In this document: in pieces, positions 34,386 to 43,130 of the stretch
Position numbering within the stretch: the first letter of the stretch is position 1
Layout of the letters: the number at the start of each line of letters is the position of its first letter
DNA from: Martinezella tropici
Lineage (GTDB): Bacteria > Pseudomonadota > Alphaproteobacteria > Rhizobiales > Rhizobiaceae
Length of the DNA: 64,000 nt
Assembly: GCA_000799755.1 (NCBI GenBank)
Contig: JUHI01000001.1
Span: 496,001-560,000, forward strand
Direction: 5' to 3'
The notes under the pieces: generated by a model
The model's input: the letters and a program-made list of their open reading frames with translations, nothing else
What the model was told of the DNA's origin: nothing
The model's database searches: none
Made by a program: the position numbers and the translations under genes

Positions 34386-35945
34386 ATGATCTTCGACTGG
34401 CTATCCGACCCTTCCGCCTGGATCGGTCTTGCTACCCTGATCGTTCTCGAGATTGTTCTCGGTATCGACAATCTCGTCTTCATCGCGATTCTGGCCGACA
34501 AGCTGCCGCCGCATCAGCGCGACGCCGCGCGCATGATCGGCCTCGCGCTGGCGCTCATCATCCGCCTCGCACTGCTCGCCTCCATCGCCTGGATCGTGAC
34601 ACTGACTACGCCGCTGATGTCCATCTGGGGCTTCAGCCTGTCCGGCCGCGACCTCATTCTGATCTTCGGCGGCCTGTTCCTCCTGTTCAAGGGCACGATG
34701 GAACTGCACGAGCGACTGGAAGGACATGAGGCGCAAGGTGAAAAGAAGCTGGTTCACGCCGTCTTCTGGCAGGTGATCGTGCAGATCGTCGTACTCGATG
34801 CCATCTTCTCGCTCGACAGCGTCATCACCGCTGTCGGTATGGTCCAGGAACTTTCGATCATGATGGTCGCCGTAATCTTCGCGGTCGGCGTCATGCTGTT
34901 CCTGTCGAAGCCGCTGATGGCCTTCGTCTCGAAGCACCCGACCGTCGTCATCCTCTGCCTCGGCTTTCTGATGATGATCGGCTTCTCGCTTGTCGTCGAA
35001 GGCTTCGGCTTCCATGTGCCGAAGGGTTATCTCTATGCGGCAATCGGTTTCTCGATCATCATCGAAACGCTGAACCAGCTCGCCCGTCGCAACAAGGAGC
35101 GGCTGATCACGCCGACCAATATCCGCAATCGCACCGCCGATGCCGTTCTCGGCCTGCTCGGTGCGAAAAGGCCGCAGAGCCCGCTCGGCGAAGTGGCCGA
35201 GCGGACGGCGGAAGAGACGGTAAACGAGGCGGTCTTCTCGACCGAAGAGAAGGACATGATCCACGGCGTGCTGACGCTGGCGGAGCGCTCGGCCCGTTCG
35301 ATCATGACGCCGCGCACCGATATCGTCTGGCTCGATCTCGACAAGCCGCGCGAGGAGCAACAGCGCTGCGTCATCGAGATCGGCCACTCGCGCTTTCCGG
35401 TCGTGCGCGGCAGCCTCGACGATTTCGTCGGCATCGCCAGCGCGCGCGACGTCTTGCGCGACCTCACGCAGAAAGGCGAAATCGATCTGGAACGCTCGAT
35501 CCGCCAGCCGCTCGCCGTGCATGAGAGCATCAACGTGCTCAAGCTGATGGAGCGGCTGCGTCAGGCAAACCAGGCGATGGCGCTGGTGCTCGACGAATAT
35601 GGCGAAATCGAAGGCCTGGTGACGACGACGGACCTCTTCGAAGCCATCGCCGGCGAATTCCCCGACGAGGACAACGAACCGCTGACGATCGACAAGGGTG
35701 AGGACGGATCGCTGACCGTCGACGGCTGGATCGACATTCGCCGTCTGTCGAAACTGGTCGGCATCGATCTCGTCGACGAGACCGATCGTTATTCGACGCT
35801 TGCCGGTTTCATCCTGTGGGGCCTCGGCCATCTGCCGCACGAGGGCGAGCGCTTCAACTCCGACCGGCTCGCCTTTGAAGTGATCAAGCTCAATGGCCGA
35901 AATATCGACAAGGTCCGGATTCAACCGCTGGAATATGCAATCTAG
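34386..35945 (+). CDS. TerC family membrane protein with CBS pair and CorC/HlyC domain
   Basis: The 519-aa protein has seven TerC membrane helices (about 10-235) with the acidic motifs [15 protein letters not shown] and [11 protein letters not shown], then a CBS pair (about 290-410: [30 protein letters not shown]) and a C-terminal transporter-associated domain (about 430-515). This is the YoaE/YegH architecture. TerC proteins handle Mn2+ export in several bacteria; the CBS pair may sense a nucleotide. It lies 15 nt before tam. Confidence 0.92.
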   Translation: MIFDWLSDPSAWIGLATLIVLEIVLGIDNLVFIAILADKLPPHQRDAARMIGLALALIIRLALLASIAWIVTLTTPLMSIWGFSLSGRDLILIFGGLFLLFKGTMELHERLEGHEAQGEKKLVHAVFWQVIVQIVVLDAIFSLDSVITAVGMVQELSIMMVAVIFAVGVMLFLSKPLMAFVSKHPTVVILCLGFLMMIGFSLVVEGFGFHVPKGYLYAAIGFSIIIETLNQLARRNKERLITPTNIRNRTADAVLGLLGAKRPQSPLGEVAERTAEETVNEAVFSTEEKDMIHGVLTLAERSARSIMTPRTDIVWLDLDKPREEQQRCVIEIGHSRFPVVRGSLDDFVGIASARDVLRDLTQKGEIDLERSIRQPLAVHESINVLKLMERLRQANQAMALVLDEYGEIEGLVTTTDLFEAIAGEFPDEDNEPLTIDKGEDGSLTVDGWIDIRRLSKLVGIDLVDETDRYSTLAGFILWGLGHLPHEGERFNSDRLAFEVIKLNGRNIDKVRIQPLEYAI

Positions 35946-35960
35946 GAAGAGGATACGCTC

Positions 35961-36731
35961 ATGGCATGGTCTGCCGGCCAATATGTGAAATTCGAGGATG
36001 AACGCACGCGCCCGGCGCGCGACCTGCTGGCGCAAGTGCCGCTGCAGCGCGTCGAGAGGGCGATCGATCTCGGCTGCGGTCCCGGCAATTCGACCGAGCT
36101 GATTGTCGAGCGCTATGGCGCGGCCGGCGTCTCCGGCCTCGACAGCGACGACAATATGCTGGAGGCCGCGCGCAAGCGCATGCCCGGCACGAGCTTCGTC
36201 AAGGCCGATCTTGCCACCTGGCGGCCGGAGGAGCCTGTCGACCTGCTCTTTGCCAACGCCGTGTTTCAATGGCTGCCGAACCATCTCGACATTCTCGACA
36301 GCCTGATGGACGGATTGAAGCCGGGCGGCGTGCTTGCCGTGCAGATGCCTGACAATCTGACCGAGCAGAGCCATTTGATGATGGAAGAGACGGCTAAGAA
36401 CGGCCCCTGGAGCGAGGCCTTCGCCAAGAAGAGCGTGCGGCGCAATCCACTGCCCGCACCTTCGGTCTATTACAACAGGCTGATCGGCAAGTCGGCCCGC
36501 GTCGACATCTGGCACACCAACTACAATCATGCGCTGGAAAATGCGGCTGCCATCGTCGAATGGGTGAAGGGCACAGGGCTGCGCCCCTATCTCGACCATG
36601 CCGGCGCCGAGCATCGCGATGCCTTCACCGCTGAATATCTGAAGCGCATCGAGAATGCCTATCCGCCGCTCGTCGACGGCAAGGTGCTGTTGCGCTTCCC
36701 GCGGCTCTTCATGATCGCCGTGAAGAAATAG
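35961..36731 (+). CDS. tam: Trans-aconitate 2-methyltransferase
   Basis: The 256-aa class I SAM methyltransferase has the SAM loop [13 protein letters not shown], the acidic beta2 end (GLDSDDNML), [10 protein letters not shown] and a long C-terminal substrate cap with [19 protein letters not shown]. It methylates trans-aconitate, an inhibitor of aconitase formed spontaneously from cis-aconitate. GAGGA lies 8 nt before the ATG. It is 15 nt downstream of the TerC gene, so probably co-transcribed. Confidence 0.92.
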   Translation: MAWSAGQYVKFEDERTRPARDLLAQVPLQRVERAIDLGCGPGNSTELIVERYGAAGVSGLDSDDNMLEAARKRMPGTSFVKADLATWRPEEPVDLLFANAVFQWLPNHLDILDSLMDGLKPGGVLAVQMPDNLTEQSHLMMEETAKNGPWSEAFAKKSVRRNPLPAPSVYYNRLIGKSARVDIWHTNYNHALENAAAIVEWVKGTGLRPYLDHAGAEHRDAFTAEYLKRIENAYPPLVDGKVLLRFPRLFMIAVKK

Positions 36732-36903
36732 ACTGTTTGACACTCCCGAAATACCGGCTGACGGCGGTGCGTCGATCCCATCGACAACCGGCGTCGGCCC
36801 GCGCTAGAACATGACAAGCCAAAGCTGAAACAGCAATAGCTCCGAGGAGATAGTCGATGTCGTCCAGACGCCCCCAATATGGCCGCCAGAAGGAGATCCG
36901 CTC

Positions 36904-38433
36904 ATGACCACCCCCGACGTCGCACCCGCCCCGCCGCTGACCTTCGTGATCTTCGGCGCCGCCGGCGATCTGACCCGGCGCCTGCTGATCCCGACCCTCA
37001 TCAACATGACCCGCAGCGGGCTGATCGGGGAGGATTTGCACATCCTCGGCATCGGCATCGAGACCGGCGGCGTCGAGATGCTGCTGGACCGTCTGGAATC
37101 ATTCCTGAAGACGTCCGGCGACATGGACGATCCGGAACGGCAAGCCGCCTGGCAGAGCCTGCGCAAGCGCATCAGCTATATCTCCGGCGATTTCACCCAG
37201 AACGGCGTCTACAAGGAAATCTCGGACTATCTCTCCCATGCGCCGAGCGCCAATGCCGCCTTCTATTTTGCCGTGCCGCCGCAATTTTTCGGCGACATTG
37301 CGGAAAAGCTTTCCGAAAACGGGTTGATGAACGAGGCGACCGGCGCCTTCCGCCGCATCGCGATCGAAAAGCCCTTCGGCAACGATCTCGCGTCGGCGCA
37401 GGCATTGAACGCACGGCTGCTGAACCACACGCATGAAAGCCAGATCTACCGCATCGACCATTTCCTCGGCAAGGAAACCGTCCAGAACATCATGACGACG
37501 CGCTTTGCGAATATGATGATCGAGGCGCTGTGGAACAACAACTATATCGACCACGTGCAGATCACAGCGGCGGAGCTCGTCGATGTCGGCACGCGCGGCA
37601 AGTTCTACGACGCGACCGGCGCGCTGCGCGACATGGTGCCAAACCACCTCTTCCAGCTGCTGGCGATGGTGGCGATGGAGCCGCCGAACAGCTTCGATGC
37701 CGAATCCATCCGAAACGAAAAGGGCAAGGTGCTGAAGGCCCTGCGCCCCTATTCGCGTGAGGAAGCGGCCAAGAATGGCGTGCGCGGCGCCTACACCGCC
37801 GGCCCGATCGCCGGCAGGGATCTGCCGGCCTTTACCCAGACACCCGATGTCGCGCCCGACAGCAACACCGAAACCTTCGTGGCGCTGAAGCTCTTCGTCG
37901 ATACCTGGCGCTGGGCCGGCGTGCCCTTCTATCTGCGCACCGGCAAGGCGATGAAGGCCCGCGATACCGAGGTGGTCATCACCTTCCGGCCGGTGCCCTT
38001 CGCGCAGTTTCCGCGCCACGACGGCTCCGGCTCCCGACCCGAACTGCCGCCGAACAGGCTCATCATCCAGGTGCAGCCCGACGAGGGGCTGGACATGGAA
38101 ATCTCGATCAAATCACCTGGCCTGGTGCTGAAGACAGCGCCGGTTTCGCTCGATTTCCGCTATGCCGACCGTTTCGACATCGGCAAACAGACCGGTTACG
38201 AGAGCCTGTTCTACGAACTCTTCGTCGGCGACCAGACGCTCTTCCAGCGCGCCGACGGCATCGAAGCCGGCTGGGCGGCCGTGCAACCGTTCCTCGATCT
38301 CTGGGCAGCGGGCGGCAAGCCCGACCCCTACGCCCCCGGCAGCACCGGCCCGGCTTCCGCCGACGAACTCATCGAACGCGACGGCCGCAAATGGCATGAG
38401 ATCGATGGGAAATCGAGCGGAAGAAAGGTTTGA
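36904..38433 (+). CDS. zwf: Glucose-6-phosphate 1-dehydrogenase
   Basis: The 509-aa enzyme oxidises glucose-6-phosphate to the lactone with NAD(P). It has the cofactor loop FGAAGDLTRRLL, the KPFG motif (IEKPFGNDLASA) and the active-site signature RIDHFLGKETVQN. AAGGAG lies 7 nt before the ATG. In rhizobia zwf is usually linked to pgl and edd; here neither is adjacent, so this may be a second copy. A bidirectional terminator follows. Confidence 0.93.
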   Translation: MTTPDVAPAPPLTFVIFGAAGDLTRRLLIPTLINMTRSGLIGEDLHILGIGIETGGVEMLLDRLESFLKTSGDMDDPERQAAWQSLRKRISYISGDFTQNGVYKEISDYLSHAPSANAAFYFAVPPQFFGDIAEKLSENGLMNEATGAFRRIAIEKPFGNDLASAQALNARLLNHTHESQIYRIDHFLGKETVQNIMTTRFANMMIEALWNNNYIDHVQITAAELVDVGTRGKFYDATGALRDMVPNHLFQLLAMVAMEPPNSFDAESIRNEKGKVLKALRPYSREEAAKNGVRGAYTAGPIAGRDLPAFTQTPDVAPDSNTETFVALKLFVDTWRWAGVPFYLRTGKAMKARDTEVVITFRPVPFAQFPRHDGSGSRPELPPNRLIIQVQPDEGLDMEISIKSPGLVLKTAPVSLDFRYADRFDIGKQTGYESLFYELFVGDQTLFQRADGIEAGWAAVQPFLDLWAAGGKPDPYAPGSTGPASADELIERDGRKWHEIDGKSSGRKV

Positions 38434-38478
38434 AATTGAGATCGGGCACTTGTCAAAAAGTGCCCTCCCCAACAAAAA

Positions 38479-38512
38479 AGAGCCCCGCAGCATCGCCGCG
38501 GGGCTCTCTTTT
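38479..38512. terminator. Bidirectional rho-independent terminator
   Basis: A 10-bp stem AGAGCCCCGC/GCGGGGCTCT with A-tract before and CTTTT after. It lies between convergent zwf and the small hypothetical gene and can serve both. Confidence 0.85.
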
Positions 38513-38530
38513 CAGTGACAACGGTCTCGA

Positions 38531-38926
38531 TTAGACGAACTGGCTCAGGCCCGGAACGGAATTCACGACCTGGTCAACGACATCGTTGCCGGCATATTGG
38601 CGGGCGGTTGCGACCGTTTCCTTGGCGAGCGAGGAAATGTCGCCCATGCTGAGGCCGGTGCTCATCAGCTGCTGACCGAGGCCCATGACGCCGCCGCCGG
38701 CGCCGACTGCGCTCAAGAGGCCGCCAAGAAGACCGCCGCCGCCTGCCTGCTCGCCGCCGTACTGGGCAACGAGATCGGTTGCGCCCGGGAACGATTCGAT
38801 CATCTTGGTGACGGGGCCATCCGGAGCCTCGCGCTGCAGGAAGCTGAGAATCATGCCGACAGCCTTCTCCGCGAGGTCGGGAGCGATGCCGGCTTTGGTC
38901 GCGATCTGATCAATAACTTCGTTCAC
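38531..38926 (-). CDS. Small uncharacterised protein, DUF2267/DUF2780-like
   Basis: The 131-aa protein is helical (NEVIDQIATKAGIAPDLAEK, then VGMILSFLQREAP) with a Gly-rich hinge (residues 72-90, GGGGLLGGLLSAVGAGGG) and a second helical part ending VPGLSQFV. The pattern resembles DUF2780 or DUF2267 small proteins of unknown function. There is no signal peptide. GGAGGCCACAGTG lies before the ATG. I cannot name a role. Confidence 0.75.
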   Translation of the reverse strand: MNEVIDQIATKAGIAPDLAEKAVGMILSFLQREAPDGPVTKMIESFPGATDLVAQYGGEQAGGGGLLGGLLSAVGAGGGVMGLGQQLMSTGLSMGDISSLAKETVATARQYAGNDVVDQVVNSVPGLSQFV

Positions 38927-39127
38927 TGTGGCCTCCTGCCTTTTACGACGTTAACGTCAACGTAACTGAATGAAGCAACCGGCACAAGCCGCGCCGGAGG
39001 CCAACATTCTACCAGAAGCGGAACCTCGACGCGAATGGTTGTCCCTCTTCATGCGAGTTCTTATAACAGTGTCAGGACAAATCGATGAATGGCCCTGGCA
39101 GCCCTTAAAAGCTGTTGTGCCGCCGCC

Positions 39128-39178
39128 CTAGAACCGGATGACTTTGGATCGAAACGATCCAAAGTCATCCGGTTCTAG
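39128..39178. repeat. Perfect 24-bp inverted repeat
   Basis: Arms of 24 bp (from CTAGAACCGG to TTTGGATCG and its exact complement) are separated by only AAA. No T tract follows, so it is not a standard terminator. It is directly followed by a second palindrome at 39191. Together they fill the gap 38927-39255, in which no gene is seen. Confidence 0.9.
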
Positions 39179-39190
39179 AATCAAATAGGT

Positions 39191-39240
39191 AGAGCATGAT
39201 GTCGTCCGAAAACCGGTGACACTTTTCGGCATCATGCTCT
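39191..39240. repeat. Rhizobial palindromic mosaic element
   Basis: Outer arms AGAGCATGATG/ATCATGCTCT and inner CCGAAAA/CTTTTCGG form a 50-bp imperfect palindrome. The AGAGCATGATG...CATCATGCTCT form is a common rhizobial intergenic repeat. It ends 16 nt before the HerA-like gene start, so it would be transcribed in that gene's leader. Confidence 0.8.
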
Positions 39241-39255
39241 AAGGGAGACAACACC

Positions 39256-40767
39256 ATGCCGCAGCAGGATGGACAGATTTTCGTCGGCGCGAGCCGCAAT
39301 CCGGATGAAAGTATCAACAAGGACGAGTTCCTGACGCTGAAATTCGGCAACCGCCACGGCCTCGTCACCGGCGCCACGGGCACCGGCAAGACGGTGACGC
39401 TGCAGGTGCTGGCGGAAGGTTTTTCCAAAGCAGGCGTGCCCGTCTTCTGCGCTGATATCAAGGGCGATCTCTCCGGTATTGCCGTCAAAGGCGAGGCGAA
39501 GGATTTCCTGCTGAAGCGCGCCGAAGAAGTCGGCCTGTCTCCTTATGAATTCGATCAGTTTCCGGTCATCTTCTGGGATCTCTATGGCGAAAAGGGCCAT
39601 CGCGTTCGCGCAACCATTGCGGAGATGGGGCCACTGCTACTGGCGCGGCTGATGGATGCTTCGGAGGCGCAGGAAGGCGTGCTCAACATCGCTTTCAAGA
39701 TCGCGGATGAGAACGGCCTGGCGCTGCTCGATCTCAAGGATCTGCAGGCGCTGCTGAACTATATGGGCGAAAACGCCAGCGAGCTTTCCAGCAAATACGG
39801 CTTGATCTCGAAATCGTCCGTCGGCTCGATCCAGCGCGCAATGCTTGTCCTGGAGCAGCAGGGTGCAGAAAACTTCTTCGGCGAACCGGCCCTGAAAATC
39901 TCCGACATCATGCGGGTCAGCAATGACGGCTACGGTCAGGTTTCGGTGCTTGCGGCCGACAAGCTGATGATGAACCCGCGTCTCTATGCCACCTTCCTGC
40001 TATGGCTTCTCTCCGAACTGTTCGAGCAACTTCCGGAAGTGGGCGACCCGGAGAAGCCACGGCTGGTTTTCTTCTTCGACGAGGCGCACCTGCTCTTCAA
40101 CGATGCGCCCAAGGTGCTGATCGAGCGCGTCGAGCAGGTAGTGCGCCTGATCCGCTCCAAGGGCGTCGGCGTCTATTTCGTCACCCAGAACCCGCTCGAT
40201 GTGCCGGAAACGGTGCTGGCGCAGCTCGGCAATCGCGTGCAACATGCCCTGCGCGCCTATACGCCGCGCGAGCAGAAAGCCGTGCAGACGGCAGCCTCGA
40301 CGTTCCGGCCCAATCCCGCCTTCGATTGCGCCACGGTCATCACCACGCTCGGCACCGGCGAGGCGCTGGTATCGATGCTGGAGGGCAAGGGTGCGCCGTC
40401 GGTGGTCGAGCGCACGCTGATCCGCCCGCCATCCGGCCGCATCGGTCCGGTCAGCGATGCCGAGCGGCGGGCGATCATCAATGCCAGCCCGGTCGCCGGC
40501 ATCTACGACGAAACGATCGACCGCGAATCCGCCTATGAGATCCTGACGGAACGTGCACGCAAGGCTGCCGAACAGCAGAGCGGCAGCGCAGGCGATGGCT
40601 GGACGCTGCCCGGCTTCGGCGGCGACAGCGGCAAACCCGCAGGGCGTCGTTCAGGCTATCAGCGCGAAACGATCCTTGAAGCAACGATGAAAAGCATGGC
40701 GCGCACGGTGGCGACGCAGGTCGGCCGCGCCATTGTCCGCGGCATCCTCGGCAGCTTCAAGCGGTAG
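39256..40767 (+). CDS. HerA-like/DUF853 ATPase (YjgR family)
   Basis: The 503-aa FtsK/HerA-fold ATPase has Walker A GATGTGKT (39-46) and Walker B RLVFFFDEAHLLF (about 275-287), then VGVYFVTQNPLDVPE, an Arg-finger region typical of DUF853. Members are cytosolic predicted DNA translocases or nucleotide-driven motors with no settled role. The C-terminus is basic (GRAIVRGILGSFKR). A GGGAGA site lies before the ATG. Monocistronic. Confidence 0.9.
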   Translation: MPQQDGQIFVGASRNPDESINKDEFLTLKFGNRHGLVTGATGTGKTVTLQVLAEGFSKAGVPVFCADIKGDLSGIAVKGEAKDFLLKRAEEVGLSPYEFDQFPVIFWDLYGEKGHRVRATIAEMGPLLLARLMDASEAQEGVLNIAFKIADENGLALLDLKDLQALLNYMGENASELSSKYGLISKSSVGSIQRAMLVLEQQGAENFFGEPALKISDIMRVSNDGYGQVSVLAADKLMMNPRLYATFLLWLLSELFEQLPEVGDPEKPRLVFFFDEAHLLFNDAPKVLIERVEQVVRLIRSKGVGVYFVTQNPLDVPETVLAQLGNRVQHALRAYTPREQKAVQTAASTFRPNPAFDCATVITTLGTGEALVSMLEGKGAPSVVERTLIRPPSGRIGPVSDAERRAIINASPVAGIYDETIDRESAYEILTERARKAAEQQSGSAGDGWTLPGFGGDSGKPAGRRSGYQRETILEATMKSMARTVATQVGRAIVRGILGSFKR

Positions 40768-40769
40768 AT

Positions 40770-40890
40770 AGACACCTCCCCCTCGAGGGGGAGGTCGCGG
40801 CAAAGCCGCGGGTGGGGGGTGACACGCCGCAAACTTGGAGATCACCCCACCCCGGCCCTACGGGCCGACCCTCCCCCTCAAGGGGAGGGT
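40770..40890. repeat. Composite GC-rich palindromic mosaic
   Basis: Three adjacent palindromes are visible: CCTCCCCCTCGAGGGGGAGG at about 40773-40792, CGCGGCAAAGCCGCG at 40798-40812, and ACCCTCCCC/GGGGAGGGT at about 40869-40889. Converging stems flank GGTGGGG/CCCCACC. This layout is common between rhizobial genes. It separates the HerA-like and VOC genes, which converge here. Confidence 0.75.
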
Positions 40891-40895
40891 AAAAA

Positions 40896-41672
40896 TCAGC
40901 GCACCGGCGCGACCAGCGAGAAGAACGCACCTTGCGGATCGGTGGCCTGGACGATCCAGCTACCGCCGGGGACTTCCATCGGGCCGTTGACAACCTTGCC
41001 GCCGCCATCGGTGATGCGAGTAATCGCAGCATCGATCGCCGGAACGTTGATGTAGAAATTCCAGGCAGCCACCGGCATTTCAGCCGGCTTGGTCATGATG
41101 CCGCCGAAGTCTCGATCGTCGATCTTGAAGATCTTGTACTTGCCCATCGGCCCCATGTCGAAATCGGAGCTCAACTCCCAACCGAACATTTCGCTGTAGA
41201 ACTCGAAAGCCTTCGGGCCGTCGTTCGAATAGAGCTCATGCCAGCCGAAGTAGCCCGGCGTGCCGGGAGCCGCCGGCTCCCAATCCTCGCCCGGCAGTGG
41301 CGTGAACAGGCAGAAGGCGGCGCCATAGGGGTCGGAGACAACAGAGAACCTGCCGACGCCCGGGATATCCATGGGCTCGCGATAGGTCTTGCCGCCCTTG
41401 CCGACGACTGTCTTGGTCGCTTCGTCGACGTCGGGAACGCCGATATAGCCGGTCCAGCAGGGTGGCGTGCCCATAGCCTTCGCCTCCTCCGGCAGGATCA
41501 TCAGACCGGCGACGGGCCCAGCCCCGGCGCTGAACAGCGTGTAATCCATTCCGACTTCGGGCATGCCGGCATCCGCAGCATCCCAACCGACGACCTTGGA
41601 ATAGAAGGCCTCGGCCGCCTTCATGTCCGTGGTCATCAGCTCGTACCAGACGAAATATCCCTTCTCAGCCAT
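40896..41672 (-). CDS. Two-domain VOC family protein
   Basis: The 258-aa protein consists of two VOC domains (residues about 5-120 and 135-255), each starting F(V/G)W(Y/H)EL and ending FSVVSDPYGAAFCLF or WIVQATDPQGAFFSLV. The group is related to hydroxylases and ring-cleavage-like proteins of the 27 kDa antigen type. The start at 41672 has GGAGAA 9 nt upstream; a longer in-frame start exists but lacks a site. Substrate unknown. Confidence 0.88.
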   Translation of the reverse strand: MAEKGYFVWYELMTTDMKAAEAFYSKVVGWDAADAGMPEVGMDYTLFSAGAGPVAGLMILPEEAKAMGTPPCWTGYIGVPDVDEATKTVVGKGGKTYREPMDIPGVGRFSVVSDPYGAAFCLFTPLPGEDWEPAAPGTPGYFGWHELYSNDGPKAFEFYSEMFGWELSSDFDMGPMGKYKIFKIDDRDFGGIMTKPAEMPVAAWNFYINVPAIDAAITRITDGGGKVVNGPMEVPGGSWIVQATDPQGAFFSLVAPVR

Positions 41673-41886
41673 AGCATCGTTCTCCCTATTTTGATTGTTG
41701 CCACTCATCCGTCCCGTCCTGGAGCAGGAGCAGGCACGGACACATCATGGTCGATGAAAATGACGGCCGAACGATGGTTCATCATTCGCCCCTTCCCGGC
41801 CGGCAAACATGAGCTTTGCCTGGACATGAAACGCGAAATTCCGCCCCCTGTTCCCTAAAGGGCAAATTCCACCACCTCGATATACG

Positions 41887-42612
41887 TCAATGGCAGCAGG
41901 ATTGCGCCTTCGGCGCAGCCTCGTACTCGTCATGACGGCGCACGAAGTGCATCGTGCTGTCTTCGTTGCGTCCCTTGGGAGCACGATCGAGGATCATCAG
42001 CGTGCCGATCAGTTCCTCCGGGCCACGCGCATAGCTCGAATAGGTGTGGAAGACATTCCCCGCCTCGTCCTTGTAGAAGGCGCTGAGACCGGAAAGCTCG
42101 TCAAACCCTTCGGCCGCATCCATGGGTGTGAAATTGTAGAACACCTTCTCGCCGGCCAGCTGCTCCTTCGAGAAGGAGACATGATAATCGAAATTGAAGT
42201 CGTTGGCGAAGGACGACACCCAGGGGAAATTCCAGCCCATGCGCCTCTTGTAGGCTTCCACCTTCTCCAGCGGCGCGCGCGAGACCGCGACCAGGGTGAC
42301 GTCATGGTGATTGAGGTGCGGAAGCGCGCCATCGAGGTGATCGGCGAGGAAGGAACAGCCGGTGCAGCCGGCATCCCAATCCGGGCCGAGCATAAAGTGG
42401 TAGATGATCAGCTGACTGCGGCCGTCGAAGAGATCGGCGAGCGTCTTCCTGCCAGCCGGAGTGTCGAAAACATAATCCTTGTCGACCTTTACCCAAGGCA
42501 AAGCTAGGCGCTCCGCATTGACGCGATCGCGAAGATGGGTTGCTTCTTTTTCGCTGGCGAGCAGTTGACGGCGCGCCTCGAGCCACACTTCCCTGGAAAC
42601 GACCTGGTTCAT
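41887..42612 (-). CDS. DUF899 thioredoxin-like family protein
   Basis: The 241-aa protein has the DUF899 blocks LFDGRSQLIIYHFMLGPDWD, the CTGCSFLAD dithiol site and FYNFTPMDAAEGFDELSGLS (shown in part). The fold is thioredoxin-like and the CxxC suggests redox activity, but no substrate is known. The C-terminus ends in CCH. The start at 42612 (NQVVSREVWLEAR) follows GGAGG. It is divergent from a MarR gene over a palindromic operator. Confidence 0.88.
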   Translation of the reverse strand: MNQVVSREVWLEARRQLLASEKEATHLRDRVNAERLALPWVKVDKDYVFDTPAGRKTLADLFDGRSQLIIYHFMLGPDWDAGCTGCSFLADHLDGALPHLNHHDVTLVAVSRAPLEKVEAYKRRMGWNFPWVSSFANDFNFDYHVSFSKEQLAGEKVFYNFTPMDAAEGFDELSGLSAFYKDEAGNVFHTYSSYARGPEELIGTLMILDRAPKGRNEDSTMHFVRRHDEYEAAPKAQSCCH

Positions 42613-42649
42613 TGTCTGCGCCCTCCTCCGGCGTTTAAACTCCCAAATC

Positions 42650-42678
42650 TTGACAAATACATTGATATCAATATTAAT
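42650..42678. promoter_or_regulatory. Palindromic operator and promoter between DUF899 and marR genes
   Basis: A perfect 12-bp palindrome ATTGATATCAAT at 42661-42672 sits in the spacer after TTGACA (42650-42655), with ATTAAT 17 nt later. The site fits MarR-type autoregulation. The promoter would start transcription at or next to the marR ATG (42684), and no Shine-Dalgarno is present, so a leaderless mRNA is possible. Confidence 0.65.
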
Positions 42679-42683
42679 AAACC

Positions 42684-43130
42684 ATGTCAAACGCCCCCGA
42701 AATCCCCTTTGAAACCACGCTGTTGGTGCGCGATACCTGCCTCTGCCTGCATGTGCAGCGGGCGGCGCGCGCGCTTGCCCGTCGCTTTGACGAGGCGCTA
42801 CGGCCCTTCGGGCTCACCAACGGCCAATTCTCCCTGATGATGTCGCTGAACAGGCCCGCGCCGACCTCCATGGGATCGGTCACGGCACTCCTGGCAATAG
42901 ACCAGACCACGCTGACGGCGGCCTTAAAGCCGCTGGAACGGCGGGGATGGGTGAACATCGTACCCAATCCGAAGGATCGCCGCGCCCGCCTGCTCAGCCT
43001 CACCCCATCGGGCAAGGCAGCGCTCGCCGCCGCGGTGCCGACCTGGAAGACGACGCACGCGGCCCTGGAAGAGCGCCTGCCACATGGCAATGGCGACCGC
43101 CTGCGCGGCGACCTTGCTACTCTGCTTTGA
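42684..43130 (+). CDS. MarR family transcriptional regulator
   Basis: The 148-aa winged-helix regulator has the dimerisation N-terminus with LCLHVQRAARALARRFDEAL, the recognition segment MGSVTALLAIDQTTLTAALK and the wing NIVPNPKDRRARLLSLT. Two Cys (DTCLCLH) near the N-terminus could be redox sensors. It is divergent from the DUF899 gene, the probable target. It overlaps the 3' end of the convergent RES gene by 14 nt. Confidence 0.87.
   Translation: MSNAPEIPFETTLLVRDTCLCLHVQRAARALARRFDEALRPFGLTNGQFSLMMSLNRPAPTSMGSVTALLAIDQTTLTAALKPLERRGWVNIVPNPKDRRARLLSLTPSGKAALAAAVPTWKTTHAALEERLPHGNGDRLRGDLATLL

Noticed and set aside
34401..36743. 780-codon open frame on the minus strand
   Set aside because: It lies antisense to TerC and tam, both with clear domains. 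Long antisense frames are common in GC-rich DNA; its translation is rich in His, Arg, Asp and Ala without any family pattern.
40770..40890. CRISPR-like array
   Set aside because: The stems differ from each other and are palindromes of a rhizobial mosaic, not spaced direct repeats.
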